22,662 nucleotides of DNA, from positions 8,776-31,437 of the forward strand of contig QZLH01000233.1 in assembly GCA_003833135.1 (NCBI GenBank), read 5' to 3'. The notes beneath the pieces are model-generated. The model worked only from the letters and a program-made list of their open reading frames with translations, ran no database searches and was not told the DNA's origin. The position numbers were made by a program, and so were the translations under genes. Below are positions 10,779 through 20,906 of the stretch, piece after piece (positions within the stretch are counted from its first letter, which is position 1; every line of letters begins with the position of its first letter). This stretch comes from Oehlia diaphana (taxonomy: Eukaryota > Glomeromycota > Glomeromycetes > Glomerales > Glomeraceae).

Positions 10779-11162
10779 TTAGTAATACAGTACATTATTA
10801 TTAAATTTGATATAATTAAATTGATTTCATAATTTTTAATATTATTATTCACAATCAAGTTAATTTTTGTTTCATTATCTTAGTAAATTATGAAGAAAGT
10901 TTATTTGATTATAGTATAACAGATAATACTCATGTCTTATCTTTATCTTGTTATTTTTATATTAAAAATAAAAACGCTGTGCTTAATCACTTGTAATGAA
11001 AAAAATAAATTTGGATCATAAATTAAAAATTAACTAAAAATTAAGCAAACTTGTATAATATCTATATTTTGAAGCTATAAATTCCGAGAATATGATACAT
11101 TTACGGAAATTGCATGGAATAAAAAAAAAAAAAAAATATGGAAATAAATTTTTGAAAAAATG
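10779..11162. promoter_or_regulatory. 3' flank of the plus-strand kinase with candidate poly(A) signal
   Basis: Downstream of TAA 10776-10778 the DNA is very AT-rich. An AATAAA at 10967-10972, about 190 bp after the stop, is a plausible polyadenylation signal, but such hexamers are common by chance here. No gene is seen. Confidence 0.3.
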
Positions 11163-11496
11163 TATTTGTAACAACCTGTTACATGTCTTATTTGTAACAT
11201 CCTTTTTTTGTTTTTTAATAATAATTTATATTTTAAAAAGTATAAATATGATCCCTACATGCAAAATTTTATTTGAAAAACTTTTACTTAATGTACTAAA
11301 GTCAGTTTTATAGACAAAACTTTAAGTTATAAGCGTTTTCTTGAAATTTTTTAATTGTTTTAGTTATTTAGTTACACGACTGATCCTTCGTTTTGATTTG
11401 CTAATTAGTTTACGTTACACCTGATCTTGAATTTTGATTGGATAAAATTGATGTTGTTACAAATAAGACGCGTAACATGTTGTTACAAATAAGTTT
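11163..11496. repeat. Inverted repeat built from TTATTTGTAACA units
   Basis: The left arm (about 11163-11201) contains ATTTGTAACAAC, GTTACATG and TTATTTGTAACA. The right arm (about 11452-11496) is its reverse complement with few differences, containing TGTTACAAATAAG twice. The arms are about 250 bp apart. Inside, a 42-bp word beginning GTTACAC..CTGATC is repeated (about 11371-11412 and 11414-11454). No ORF is credible inside. It could be a small non-autonomous element or foldback; no target duplication could be assigned. Confidence 0.5.
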
Positions 11497-12000
11497 ATCC
11501 TAAATTTTTTATAGGGATGAATTAAGATAGAAATAAAAAGTATTATAATGATATAATGGTTTTCTAATATTAAACAAGTTAGCAATAAAATTATATGGAG
11601 CGGGAGAAATAAAAGATGCTAGGACTAGCATAGTTACCCCTCCTTGTTTGGTTTAGAAATTTTTTAGTAGGAAAAATTCAATGTACACCAACCTAATTTC
11701 AGCAGAATGTCATAATGCTCAGCCATTTCGAGGACATTTTTTCGTGGTTACGCTAGGTAGTCACAAGAAGTAATAATGTTGGAAACTTAATTTTAATAAA
11801 TCATTATACAAATAAACAAATATAAAAATCTTACTTTTAAATTAAAGTATAAATAGTTATATACCATATTTTTTTTAATTGTCAAACAATTTTAAAAAAG
11901 TTCAATCGTGACTCTCCGCACAATTTGAAACCAACTACAAAATTCAGACCAATTACAAAATTCATGTTTAACATATTTTCTTTATAAAAATAATTACCGC
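11497..12000. other. Intergenic region, no gene seen
   Basis: No supported ORF. The only clear structure is a small hairpin at 11616-11631 (ATGCTAG, loop GA, CTAGCAT) followed by a C-rich word. I could not match it to a tRNA or other RNA gene. Confidence 0.4.
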
Positions 12001-12224
12001 ATAACACTGACTTGGCGTACCTCCAGTTTCGTGAGCGGGATTTGTGTCGATCATCACCATATAAGGAACGCGTGACATTTAAGTGTCAATAACACGTGAC
12101 CGTGCGGAACGCGCGACTTAAGTTTTTTTGAGTTGAGATCATTATTTGTCACCCAAGTGACACAAAAACCCTTATATATAATGACATCATCATCTTATTT
12201 TGAAAAAAAATCTAATATAAAAAT
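12001..12224 (+). promoter_or_regulatory. Promoter-like patch without a recognisable gene
   Basis: This stretch is GC-richer than its surroundings. It has repeated GTGAC words: GCGTGACATTT, the imperfect inverted repeat TGACA-TTTAAG-TGTCA (about 12072-12088), CACGTGAC (CACGTG 12093-12098) and TTTGTCAC-CCA-AGTGACA (about 12145-12162). A TATATATA follows at about 12173-12180 and an ATG at 12222-12224, about 45 bp later. That ATG opens only a few codons before a stop. The layout resembles a fungal core promoter whose gene has been lost or replaced, or one for a transcript I cannot see. Confidence 0.4.
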
Positions 12225-12606
12225 GGGTTTATTGACGCGTTTTTTTTTATAGCTTTGCCCTTGTGAAACTTACTCGATAGGCACGCACAAAGTATTGCGG
12301 CTAAAGTCAAATCACATGGAAGATCAAAATTATGTCACAGAGTCACCAATTCATTATTTTCGCGTATACGATAAATAATAGATTTTTTACAAATATATAT
12401 ATATACTCCAACTTTCCTTTTAAAAAAAAAACTCTATTGTAATCTAAACTATACCAAAAATAAGAAAGCAACCACTAATTTCTAAATATGAGACTTGTTC
12501 ACAGTTTTTGCCTTCTTTTTCCGTACGTTCGTATCGCTCAGTAAGTCTCTGTGACAAGAAAATTTGTTTGATTATATCATGCAACCACTCCTTACTGACC
12601 CTTTTA

Positions 12607-12746
12607 TCAACTCATGAAAAAGAAATCAATACACGAAAATCCACGAAAAAAAAAAACCGCGAAAAAGAAACCTACCCACGAAAAACTCATCAAAAAAAAA
12701 AAAAATCAACCAACGATAAAGAATCAACTCATGAAAAAGAAATCAA
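12607..12746. repeat. Low-complexity A-rich direct repeat
   Basis: The 23-bp word starting TCAACTCATGAAAAAGAAAT occurs at 12607-12629 and exactly again at 12724-12746. Between them are looser variants (ACGAAAA, CACGAAAAA). A Lys/Thr/Glu-rich ORF crosses it, but composition alone explains that ORF and it has no recognisable domain. Confidence 0.6.
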
Positions 12747-12774
12747 CTTTACGAAAAGGAAATAACCCCTTCAT

Positions 12775-13352
12775 TTTGCAAAGAGGATAGAAAGACTGAA
12801 GAATTCCTAGACTTGGTGCACAAAGAAAAATGTTAGTGATGGGATAAGACATAGAAAGCAGAAGGAGAAGCTTCAACATGAGTCAGCGGAGAATCCAAAG
12901 GACCAGGAGGCACCCACGATTTTCCAGAATATTTCATCTGTAAAATAACATTCCAATTCTTTGATGATCAGCAAAAAATTACTCATCTGGAAGAGAACTG
13001 AATCTGAACAACATGCTCGAGAATGTCTTATTAATTTTGAAGTTAAGTATATTTTATTATTAGTTATGGCTTAAGAGTTAGAGTAGGTTCAAGAACTAGA
13101 ATATGTTCCAGTCCCGAGACAATTACGTGAAATATTGACAATTCCCCGAATAGCCAGCTTAGTAATGCCTCGGCTGGTGAGAGTGAAGTGACGTCTTCCT
13201 TCGGCGTTCTTGAATATACATAGTTATTGCTATAACGCAACTGGATGGAGACGTTCTAACCGGTTGTCAGGACACATTCCATGTTATAGTCTACTCTATA
13301 AATTTTGGATAATAGTTCAAAAAATATGTTATCTAGCTTTATACTTATATGC

Positions 13353-13353
<1 letters not shown>
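12775..13353. other. Unassigned region with patchy coding-like composition
   Basis: Base composition is closer to balanced than in the flanks. One plus-strand frame holds a stretch near 13087-13190 reading QELEYVPVPRQLREILTIPR and onward, but stops break it on both sides. It may be the remains of an older insertion upstream of the T tract. I do not recognise it. Confidence 0.3.

Positions 13354-13444
<91 letters not shown>
13354..13444. repeat. 91-bp uninterrupted T tract
   Basis: Positions 13354-13444 are all T. Read on the minus strand this is poly(A), as left by a reverse-transcribed RNA or by slippage. The adjoining right-hand sequence looks like a plus-strand LINE body, which would not end in poly(A) here, so it is probably a separate event. 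Poly-Phe ORFs crossing it are not genes. The true length is uncertain because such tracts are hard to sequence. Confidence 0.85.
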
Positions 13445-13445
<1 letters not shown>

Positions 13446-14717
13446 AGAAATCTTTCATAAGTGATTACAATTTCTGGATGTCGGTTGATAAAAAATTCAA
13501 CTATAAGAAATCGAATGTATTGAGGTTGGTGAACTGTTTATATTTAACTGGTATACTGATTAAAATCGCTAATTATTATGAATAGGGTGGATTCGCTTAT
13601 GACTCCTTTGTGGGATGCTATTGGACCAATAGACCGGGATATTGGGAAATTCGTGCATACTATTACGGAAAGCCTCGGTTTTGACAAATTTTTAAACAAT
13701 TCCTCACTTGAACACCTTTTTCCACAATTCAAATTCGAATCTAAACATTAGCCTTTAACCAAAGATTGGATACACCACAATCACACTCTGATATCTGCAG
13801 TGATCGCAAGATGGCTTACCAGTCTTTCTAAATCAAGAGTCTCAACCATATTTTGCCGTGTGGCAAAATTCTATTGAAACATCACAAGAATCTTTACCCA
13901 TCAACTGGCGTTTCTTGCCCTATCTGTTTTGAACAACCAAATATCAATTATCATTTAGGTTTTTGTACACCTTTACGTCCTACTCTTCAAAGGACACCAA
14001 CTTCACACTTATCTATTCTCTGAAACATAATGGCCTCAAATAATCCTGATCCTGGTCTAATCGAATTTTTACCAAACAGTATCAATCAACTGTCCTTGTT
14101 CGATTCAGTTATGGACTCGTCACAAGAAATTTATTTGATTATTCATCAATTGGTCCTCAAAGTCTTATTGACATGGTGCGTTCATACACACACAATTATT
14201 CATTAACCAAAAAATCATGTTCGAATTCCATTCCTCTCGTCACTCCTAATTTACTTTTAGAGAAACTTTGGACTACACATAACACCAAATTCCATAGACC
14301 ATCAATATCTCCAAAAAAGGCAAAAAAAAACGCTCACAAACACCCAAACGTGGCAAAACATCGCGCCCTTTAAAGATGCAAGGTATACTCTGATTTGCCG
14401 ATTCCCTTGTGGTTGGTTGGTTCCGTCTGATCACATCGAATTATTTTACATTCTTGTGGATAGACCTCTTTTCTTATATATAATGCTTATATAGGTTTTA
14501 TAGATAATGACATTTCTTTTTTTTTCTTTTTTACTTTTTATTCATCTTTTTTCTCTTTACGTTCGACTTTAGGCAATGTTGGTCATGCTTAGTGTTGTTT
14601 TTCAAAATAACAGGCAGGATGATTTCTTCCTTGAGGAGGTTGGATACATACGCGTGCGATGGTAAGGGTTCACCCGTCATTGTCTACATTTTAATAATAA
14701 AAATAAAAATAAAATAA
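13445..14717 (+). mobile_element. Decayed, 5'-truncated LINE-like element (C-terminal reverse-transcriptase protein remnant and 3' tail)
   Basis: A broken plus-strand reading can be followed in pieces: PLWDAIGPIDRDIGKFVHTI (from about 13600), a stop at KH*PLTK, WIHHNHTLISAVIARWLTSL, another stop after VAKFY, then a shifted frame with STGVSCPICFEQPNINYHLG (CxxC-x8-H-x3-C) near 13900-13970. A further frame runs at 14173-14373 (SLTKKSC...EKLWTTHNTKFHRP). This CCHC-like end plus a basic C-terminus resembles the C-terminal part of glomeromycete non-LTR retrotransposon ORF2 proteins as I recall them. It is followed by an A-rich tail of AATAAAAATAAAAATAAAAT type (about 14691-14717), typical of LINE 3' ends. 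The composition is less AT-rich than the neighbours. No reverse-transcriptase catalytic motif is present, so it cannot move. The 5' limit is uncertain. Confidence 0.55.
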
Positions 14718-15387
14718 GTACCATCAAAGGGATGGACGTTTTTTATAATAAAAATCAATTGGAGATTATTCTACCCTTAAAAACTATCCTAAAAAAATTA
14801 CTAGTGAAAAATTTCCTTTATAATACCAGTAGTTATAATTATATATACGTATAAGTATAAAGTATTGAAGAATTAAATTTGCAATTCCAAATCAGGTATT
14901 CTGTATTTACGCACTATTGTCACGTGGTCAATTTCATAATACCGGTCGGGTTAGTAATCACATTGTTATAACGATATTATTAACATCATACTTTATATAT
15001 TTAATTAATCATATCTTACTTATTACACCATATACTGTAACTGTTTATTATATATTCATTCGAATCAGGAGATATGAAATGAAAATACTATATGATAACA
15101 CATAATAATAAAGGAAATCTTTTGGCTTAAAGTTTTATTTTATATATAAAAAGAAGTTACAGAATTTTAAATGTATTTAAATATATGTATAATAATATTG
15201 TTCATAAAGCTAATCTGTATAAAATTTTATTTTATATTTCACTAATTGATCAGTACCATTATTACTGTTGCTACAACAATCCACACCTTGGTCCTACTTT
15301 AAACAGCTTTAACCAGTGAGTAGTAATTATATAAAAATCCAAGATATAATATATTCCATCCTTTGACTTCTCAGTAATTAATAAAGA
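14718..15387. other. Intergenic region downstream of the Sel1 kinase
   Basis: No supported gene. One CACGTG occurs at 14921-14926, next to GGTCAATTTC. The 62-codon ORF at 14917-15105 has no domain and AT-driven composition. The right part, from about 15110, probably contains the 3' UTR of the minus-strand gene ending at 15388. Confidence 0.4.
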
Positions 15388-18300
15388 TTATATTTCACAA
15401 TCCAAATACTCATCAGACTTTTCTTGAACTAAAATTTCAGTAGTAAGTTTGTGACTTGTAGAATATTCTTGTGAATCAGATTGTAAAATAGAAATATTTA
15501 CTAGCTCTTGTTCTAAATTAGCATTGTTTGCATCTACATATTCCAACATATCCTTTTTTAATTGTTGATCATCAAAATGGAGTGTAAAGATATAATTTTC
15601 ATCATCATTTATTCTATAATATTCATTAACGCAATCAACCCATTGAGATATAATATTTTCAAGCATCATTACGGTTGGCCTATTAGAAGGATCTTCATCC
15701 CAACATTTTTTCATTAAATCTGTATAACATTTTGGAGTATTTTCCATAATTTTAGGACGTTTCCCTTCACAAATACTTACAGCATCACATTCTTCATAAC
15801 TAAATGGTGGTTTACCTGATGTAAATTCCCACATAATCATTGAAAAACTATAAATATCACTTGCTGGTGTATATGGATTTTTTCTTAAAATTTCAGGCGC
15901 CATGTAAGGCAAAACTCCACAAGGTTCATTATCATTATCAGAATCTTGTATATCACTTATGGGTTTACATAATCCTAAATCAATAATAAATATATCATTA
16001 TAATTATCTGAAATTAATATATTACCATCATGAAAATCACCATGAACTAAATTTGATTCATGAATTACTTTAAGTCCTAAGATAATTTTTTTCAATAATT
16101 GTAACTTTTCTTGCCACTTAAATTCAGCTATATCAGACAAGCATTTTCTCAAATTTCCCTTTTTTGCATAACTCATTACTATTACATAATTTTTATTTGG
16201 ATATTGGCTAAATCCAAAGAATTGAATAAATTTTGAGAATGATTTTTTCTGGCAATTATAATGATATTTCCACTATATAAATAATAAAAAAACCATTAAA
16301 TTTTTATAAAAGAAAATGAAAATAAAATTACTTATTGAATATAAATATTATACCTCATCAAGAAATTTATTATTTGAATTATCAAGTACTTTAAGAATGA
16401 CCTCATATCCCATTTGTCTATTCCATTGTTTCTTTTTAAAATTCCAATTATAAATAGGTCCATCTGACCAGATAGCTTTATGAATTTCACTAAATCCACC
16501 TTCATCATGATAATTAATACTTGAAAGTTTATTATAAGGTATCCACTCTAAAATTTCGTAACTATTTCTAGCACTTAGCTGTGCTTCTTGAATAAATTTA
16601 TCAATAAATTCATTTTCACTAGTCCACATTCTTTTTAATCGTTTAGTATTACATTTTTGGCACCATTGATAATTACTATATGGACGCCTACATTCAATAC
16701 ATAATTCACTTTTATTTTTAGAACTTGCTTTATTACTTTCTGCTGCTTTTTGATGCCAATAATAGGCTTTTTCTAAATTCTTTTCTGTTCCTTTCCCATC
16801 TTTGTAATATATAGATAAATTATTCATTGCTTCATCATCACCATTTTCTGCTGCTTTTTGATACCAATATAAGGCTTTTTTAAAATTCTTTTTTATTCCT
16901 TTTCCATTTTCGTAACATATGGCTAATTCATACATTGCATCAGTGTAACCATTTTCTGCTGCTTTTTGATACCATTGAAAGGCTTCTTCTAGATTTTTTT
17001 CTGTTCCCTCTCCATATTCATAAAATATAGCTAAATAAAACATTGCATAAGAATAATTATTTTTTGCTGCTTTTTTATTCCAATGAAAGGCTTCTTCTAA
17101 ATTCTCCTCTGTTCCCTTTCCAATATAATGATTATATGCTAAATTAACCATTGCATCAGATAAACCATTTTCTGCTGCTTTTTGATACCAATGAAAAGCT
17201 TTTTCTAAATTCTTTTCTGTCCCTTCTCCATCTTTATACATATTGGCTAAATTCAACATTGCTCCTTCATGCCCATTTTTTGCTGCTTTTTGAAACCAAT
17301 GAAAGGCTCTCTCTAAATTCTTTTCTATTCCCACTCCACTTGCATAACATATGGCTACTTTATTTATAGCATCTTTATCATCATTTTCTGCTGCTTTATG
17401 ATACCAATAAAAGGCTTTTTCTAAATTCTTTTCTACACCTACTCCATTTTCATAATGTTTAGCTAACCAATACATTGATTCTTTATCTTTACTTTCTGCC
17501 ACTTTTTGACACCAATAAAAAGCTTTTTTCAAATCCTTTTTTGTTTCTTCTCCATTTTTATAATACATAGATAAATTAAACATTGCTTTTTTATCACCAT
17601 TTTCTGCCGCTATTTCATACCAACAAAAGGCTCTTTCTAAATCCTTTTCTGTTCCTTCTCCATAATAATAACTATATGCTAAATTAAACATTGCTTCATC
17701 ATCACCTTTTTCAACTGCTTTTTTGTACCAATAAAAGGCTTTTTCTAAATCCTTTTCTGTTCCATTTCCATTTTTATAATATATAGCTAAATTAATCATT
17801 GCATGAATATAATTATTTTCTGATGCCTTTTGATACCAATGAAAGGCTTTTTCTAAATTCTTTTTTGTCCCTACTCCCTTTTCATAATGTTCAGCTAAAC
17901 CAAACATTGCTTCTTCACTACCATTTTCTGCTGCTTTTTGAATCCAATAAAAGGCTTTTTCTAAATCCTTTGCTGTTCCTATTCCATAATGATAGCAATT
18001 TGCTAAGTCAACTACTGCTTTAATGTGATCATTTTCTGCTGCTTTTTGAATCAAATCAAAAGCTTTTTCTAAATTCTTTTCTATTCCTTCTCCATAATAA
18101 TAACCATATGCTAAATTAAGTATTGCTTCCTCATGACCATTTTCTGCTGCTTTTTGATACCAATAAAAGGCTTTTTCTAAATCCTTTTCTGTTCCTTCTC
18201 CAATATAATAACAACTAGCTAAATTAAACATTGCATCAGTATGATTATTTTCTGCTGCTTTTTGATACCAATAAAAGGCTTTTTTAAAATTCCTTTTTGT

Positions 18301-19458
18301 TTCTTCTCCATTTTTATAATGTGTAGCTAAACCAAACATTGCTACTTCATTCCCATTTTCTGCTGCTTTTTGATACCAATAAAAGGCCTTTTTTAAATCC
18401 TTTTCTGTTTCTACACCATTATGATAGCAAAATGCTAAAATAACCATTGCTTCAATATGATCATTTTCTGCTGCTTTTTGATACCAATGAAAAGCTTCTT
18501 TCAAATTCTTTTTTGTTCCTTCTCCATTTTTATAACATAAAGATAAATTATACATTGCATCAATATAACCATTTTCTGCTGCTTTTTTATACCAATAAAA
18601 GGCTTTGTCTAAATCCTTCTCAGTTCCTTCTCCATAATAATAACTATTAGCTAAGATAAAAATTGCATCTTTATCACCATTTTCTGCTGCTGTTAGAAAC
18701 CAATAAAAGGCTTTTTCTAAATTCTTTCCTATTCCTTTTCCATAATAATAACTAAATGCTAAATCAAACATTGCATGTTCATCACCATTTTCTACTGCTT
18801 TTTGATACCAATGGAAGGCTTTTTCTAAATCCCTTTCTGTTCCTTCTCCATTTTCATAATGCATGGCTAAACTACTCATTGCTCCTTCATCCCCATTTTC
18901 TACTGCTTTTTGACACCAATGAAAGGCTTTTTCTAAATCCTTTTCTGTTCCTTCTCCATTGTGATAACATGTAGCTAAATTAATCATTGCAATGATATAA
19001 TCTTTCTCTGCTGCTTTTTTATACCAATAAAAGGCTTTTTCTAAATTTTTTTCTATTCCTTCTCCATTTTCATAAGATATAGCTAAATTATACATTGCTT
19101 CATTATGATCTTTCTTTGCTGCTTTTTGAAACCAATGAAAGGATTTTTCTAGATCCTTTTCTATTCCTTCTCCATTTTCATAATGCATGGCTAAACTATT
19201 CATTGCTCCTTCATCATCATTTTCTGCTGCTTTTTTACACCAATGAAAAGATTTTTCTAAATCTTTTTCTGTTCCTTCTCCATTTTTATAACATATGGCT
19301 AAATTAGTCATTGCTTTAATATGGTCTTTCTCTGCTGCTTTTTGATACCAATGAAAGGCTTTTTCTAAATTCTTTTCTATTCCTTCTCCTTCTTTATAAC
19401 ATATGGCTAAATTAAACATTGCTATTTCATCATTATTTTTTGCTAAGAATTGATACAT
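15388..19458 (-). CDS. Sel1-repeat TKL protein kinase
   Basis: There are two exons, 19458-16354 and 16272-15388, with an 81-bp phase-0 GT-AG intron (16353-16273), giving 1329 aa. Residues about 11-908 are 25 Sel1 repeats of 36 residues (consensus AMFNLAICYKNGEGTEKDLE, then KAFHWYQKAAENG), an alpha-solenoid usually used for protein contacts. A Cys-ribbon follows (C920,C923,C933,C936), then MWTSENEFIDKFIQ and the kinase N-lobe: DEGGFSEIHKA loop, beta3 Lys in VILK (about 1023), alphaC Glu 1035 at the intron. The C-lobe has VHGDFHDGN (catalytic Asp about 1114), DLG at 1133, MAPEI, CWDEDPSNRP and a tail ending EYLDCEI. Gly replaces the HRD Arg, and the glycine loop is unusual but keeps two glycines. 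It is probably cytosolic, as no signal or membrane segment is seen. The start is uncertain because an in-register N-terminus may lie upstream, out of frame. A scaffolded signalling kinase is likely; its pathway is unknown. Confidence 0.85.
16735..19428 (-). repeat. 25-copy 108-bp repeat encoding Sel1 units
   Basis: The period is 108 bp throughout, with no frame break over 25 units, which argues for selection on the protein. Units differ at helix-surface positions and in the loop: GEGTEKD, GEGIEKN, GVGTKKN, and GEETK variants that lose a glycine. A KAFYWYQKAAENG-type helix dominates. Several antisense ORFs (rich in Leu, Phe and His) follow the same period and are shadows. Confidence 0.9.
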
Positions 19459-19571
19459 TCTTCACACCATAATTCTTTAATAAAATGTTTGTTGCAATAT
19501 GAATAACTTTTTGTTCCTACTGTATTGGTATCTTTATCTGAGATATTTGGTTCACTAAGTTCGGTCTCCAT
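19443..19571 (-). other. Out-of-frame N-terminal remnant or overlapping uORF of the Sel1 kinase
   Basis: ATG 19571-19569 opens 42 codons ending at TAG 19445-19443. They read METELSEPNISDKDTNTVGT, then SYCNKHFIKELWCEEC, a ribbon of the same family type (one Cys of the first pair missing). It overlaps the first codons of the 1329-aa frame (ATG 19458) in a different frame. In the main frame a TGA lies just upstream of ATG 19458. Either a small indel detached a former N-terminus, or this is an upstream ORF that tempers translation of the kinase. Confidence 0.55.
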
Positions 19572-19700
19572 TGGTTATTTTAGAATTTATTTTTATTGAA
19601 AATATAAATATATATAAAACTTTTTAAATAATTTTTTTTTTGTAAGCTATTAAAAAAGGAATATTCTAACCAATAATAAAGGTTAAAATTTTTTTCCGGG
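19572..19700 (-). promoter_or_regulatory. Likely promoter of the Sel1 kinase gene
   Basis: A TATA-rich block at about 19603-19618 lies 32-47 bp upstream of ATG 19571 on the minus strand. An ATTGG (CCAAT on plus, about 19669-19673) lies further upstream. TTTTTCCGG occurs twice at about 19690-19714. The position fits a core promoter, but AT richness makes TATA calls weak. Confidence 0.4.
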
Positions 19701-19894
19701 TCACATTTTTCCGGTGCACTGATCTGCATTAGGTAAAGTTTCTAATGATAGGAAATTCCCGTATCAATTAACAATAATTGTGTAAAAAATTTTGATACAC
19801 TGGTCTCACATGATTTACAAAATTGGAAAGACGAGAACGAATCAAAATTATTGAAGATGAGGTGCGAGGTGAAGATCAGGGACGATATCAGAAA

Positions 19895-19991
19895 TGACTT
19901 GGTCATTTGACCATTTTTCGAATTATTGGTCAAATGATTTTCGTTCCGCAAATGCCAAATGCCAAATGATTGGATATTTGGTCATTTGTCA
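19895..19991. repeat. Cluster of GGTCATTTG words in both orientations
   Basis: TTGGTCATTTGACC at about 19899-19912 is followed by TTGGTCAAATGATT at about 19926-19939, three ATGCCAAATG-like copies, and TTTGGTCATTTGTCATT at about 19977-19993. Inverted copies could form alternative hairpins. It may be a regulatory cluster or foldback end. No gene overlaps credibly. Confidence 0.5.
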
Positions 19992-20906
19992 TTAAAATAA
20001 AAGATTATTGGACAATTTAATTTCATCATCACGTGATGCACAAAACTATATAATCACCATTCTTTTTTTTTTTTACTGTAATTTAAAAATCGGCTTTAAT
20101 AATAGAAATTATTAAAGTGATATATATTAATAATATGTTATTTATTAAGTAAAATTTACTAAATATATTATAAATGTCCTTATTTACAATATTTATCTAT
20201 TTTTTATTCATTGATTCTAAATATATAGTAGCTTCGCTCTCCTATATTGTAAACTTAAAATAAACTTTTATATAAAAATTTAACAATAGCAATTTACATA
20301 CAGAAGCATGATTATATTTATATAAAGAATAACTTTTCTCCTTTTTTTTAATTTACAAACTTTTGTTATTACAAGTCAAAAGAAGTATGCGTATTATTTA
20401 TTGTATAATTAGACTTTGCACGACATAATTTTAATTACTAATTCCACTAAAATTAATGAACGTTAGTGTGAATAAAATTAAATACTGTACCTTGAAGTAA
20501 AAACAGATCATGAGATCATACAAGTGATACGATCGAGCGTAGATTTGTGTAACAGACATATGTTAGTTTAGATCTTTGAATCAAAAGAAATAAATATGAA
20601 AAACACTGTAATTGGTAGAAAAATTATTATCAAAATTTATTTATTGCGCAATTATTTAATATTATAATTACCAATTATCATTTTCATTTCTAACGTTAAT
20701 AATAGTACATAAAAGAGAAATAAAATCCACATGGAAATCCACATCGAATATTGTGGAAATATGTGAAAATCAGAAAAGTTCTAATATTTTCCAATTATCC
20801 TGTGACAAAACACGTGGTATTTACAGCGTAGATCCAATGGGAATGCATGGAATTCCATAAAAATCTCGTGATGTTATAATAGTATAAATGTGTGATATTA
20901 ACAATA
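19992..20906. other. Intergenic region, no gene seen
   Basis: No supported ORF. The stretch includes the palindrome CATCACGTGATG (20027-20038) followed by CTATATAA, a second CACGTG at 20811-20816, an exact 12-bp palindrome ATGGAATTCCAT (20847-20858) and a TCCACA/TGTGGA inverted pair near 20738-20757. Confidence 0.4.

Noticed and set aside
9901..10858. Alternative-frame ORFs across the kinase C-lobe on both strands
   Set aside because: They overlap the clearly conserved C-lobe and tail, and have no motif.
11092..11313. 73-codon ORF with a hydrophobic segment
   Set aside because: It lies inside AT-rich repeat DNA; the apparent membrane segment comes from T-rich codons.
11616..11631. Hairpin as part of a tRNA or small RNA gene
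   Set aside because: There is no cloverleaf or conserved B-box-like word nearby; a 7-bp stem alone is weak.
12508..12765. 85-codon Lys/Thr/Glu-rich ORF
   Set aside because: It is explained by the A-rich low-complexity repeat; no family is recognised.
13210..13585. Two ORFs with long poly-Phe
   Set aside because: They exist only because the T tract has no stops; neither has a domain.
14173..14373. Separate small gene of 66 codons
   Set aside because: It reads as a shifted continuation of the LINE-like protein remnant, so it is not a gene of its own.
17151..19307. Series of about 70-codon plus-strand ORFs rich in Leu, Phe and His
   Set aside because: They recur with the 108-bp period and are antisense shadows of the Sel1 repeats.
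16735..19428. Possible CRISPR or satellite array
   Set aside because: The 108-bp units are in-frame Sel1 codons with protein-level conservation and no spacers.
19742..19951. 69-codon minus-strand ORF
   Set aside because: It is Ser/Phe-rich with no domain, and it overlaps the palindromic GGTCATTTG cluster.
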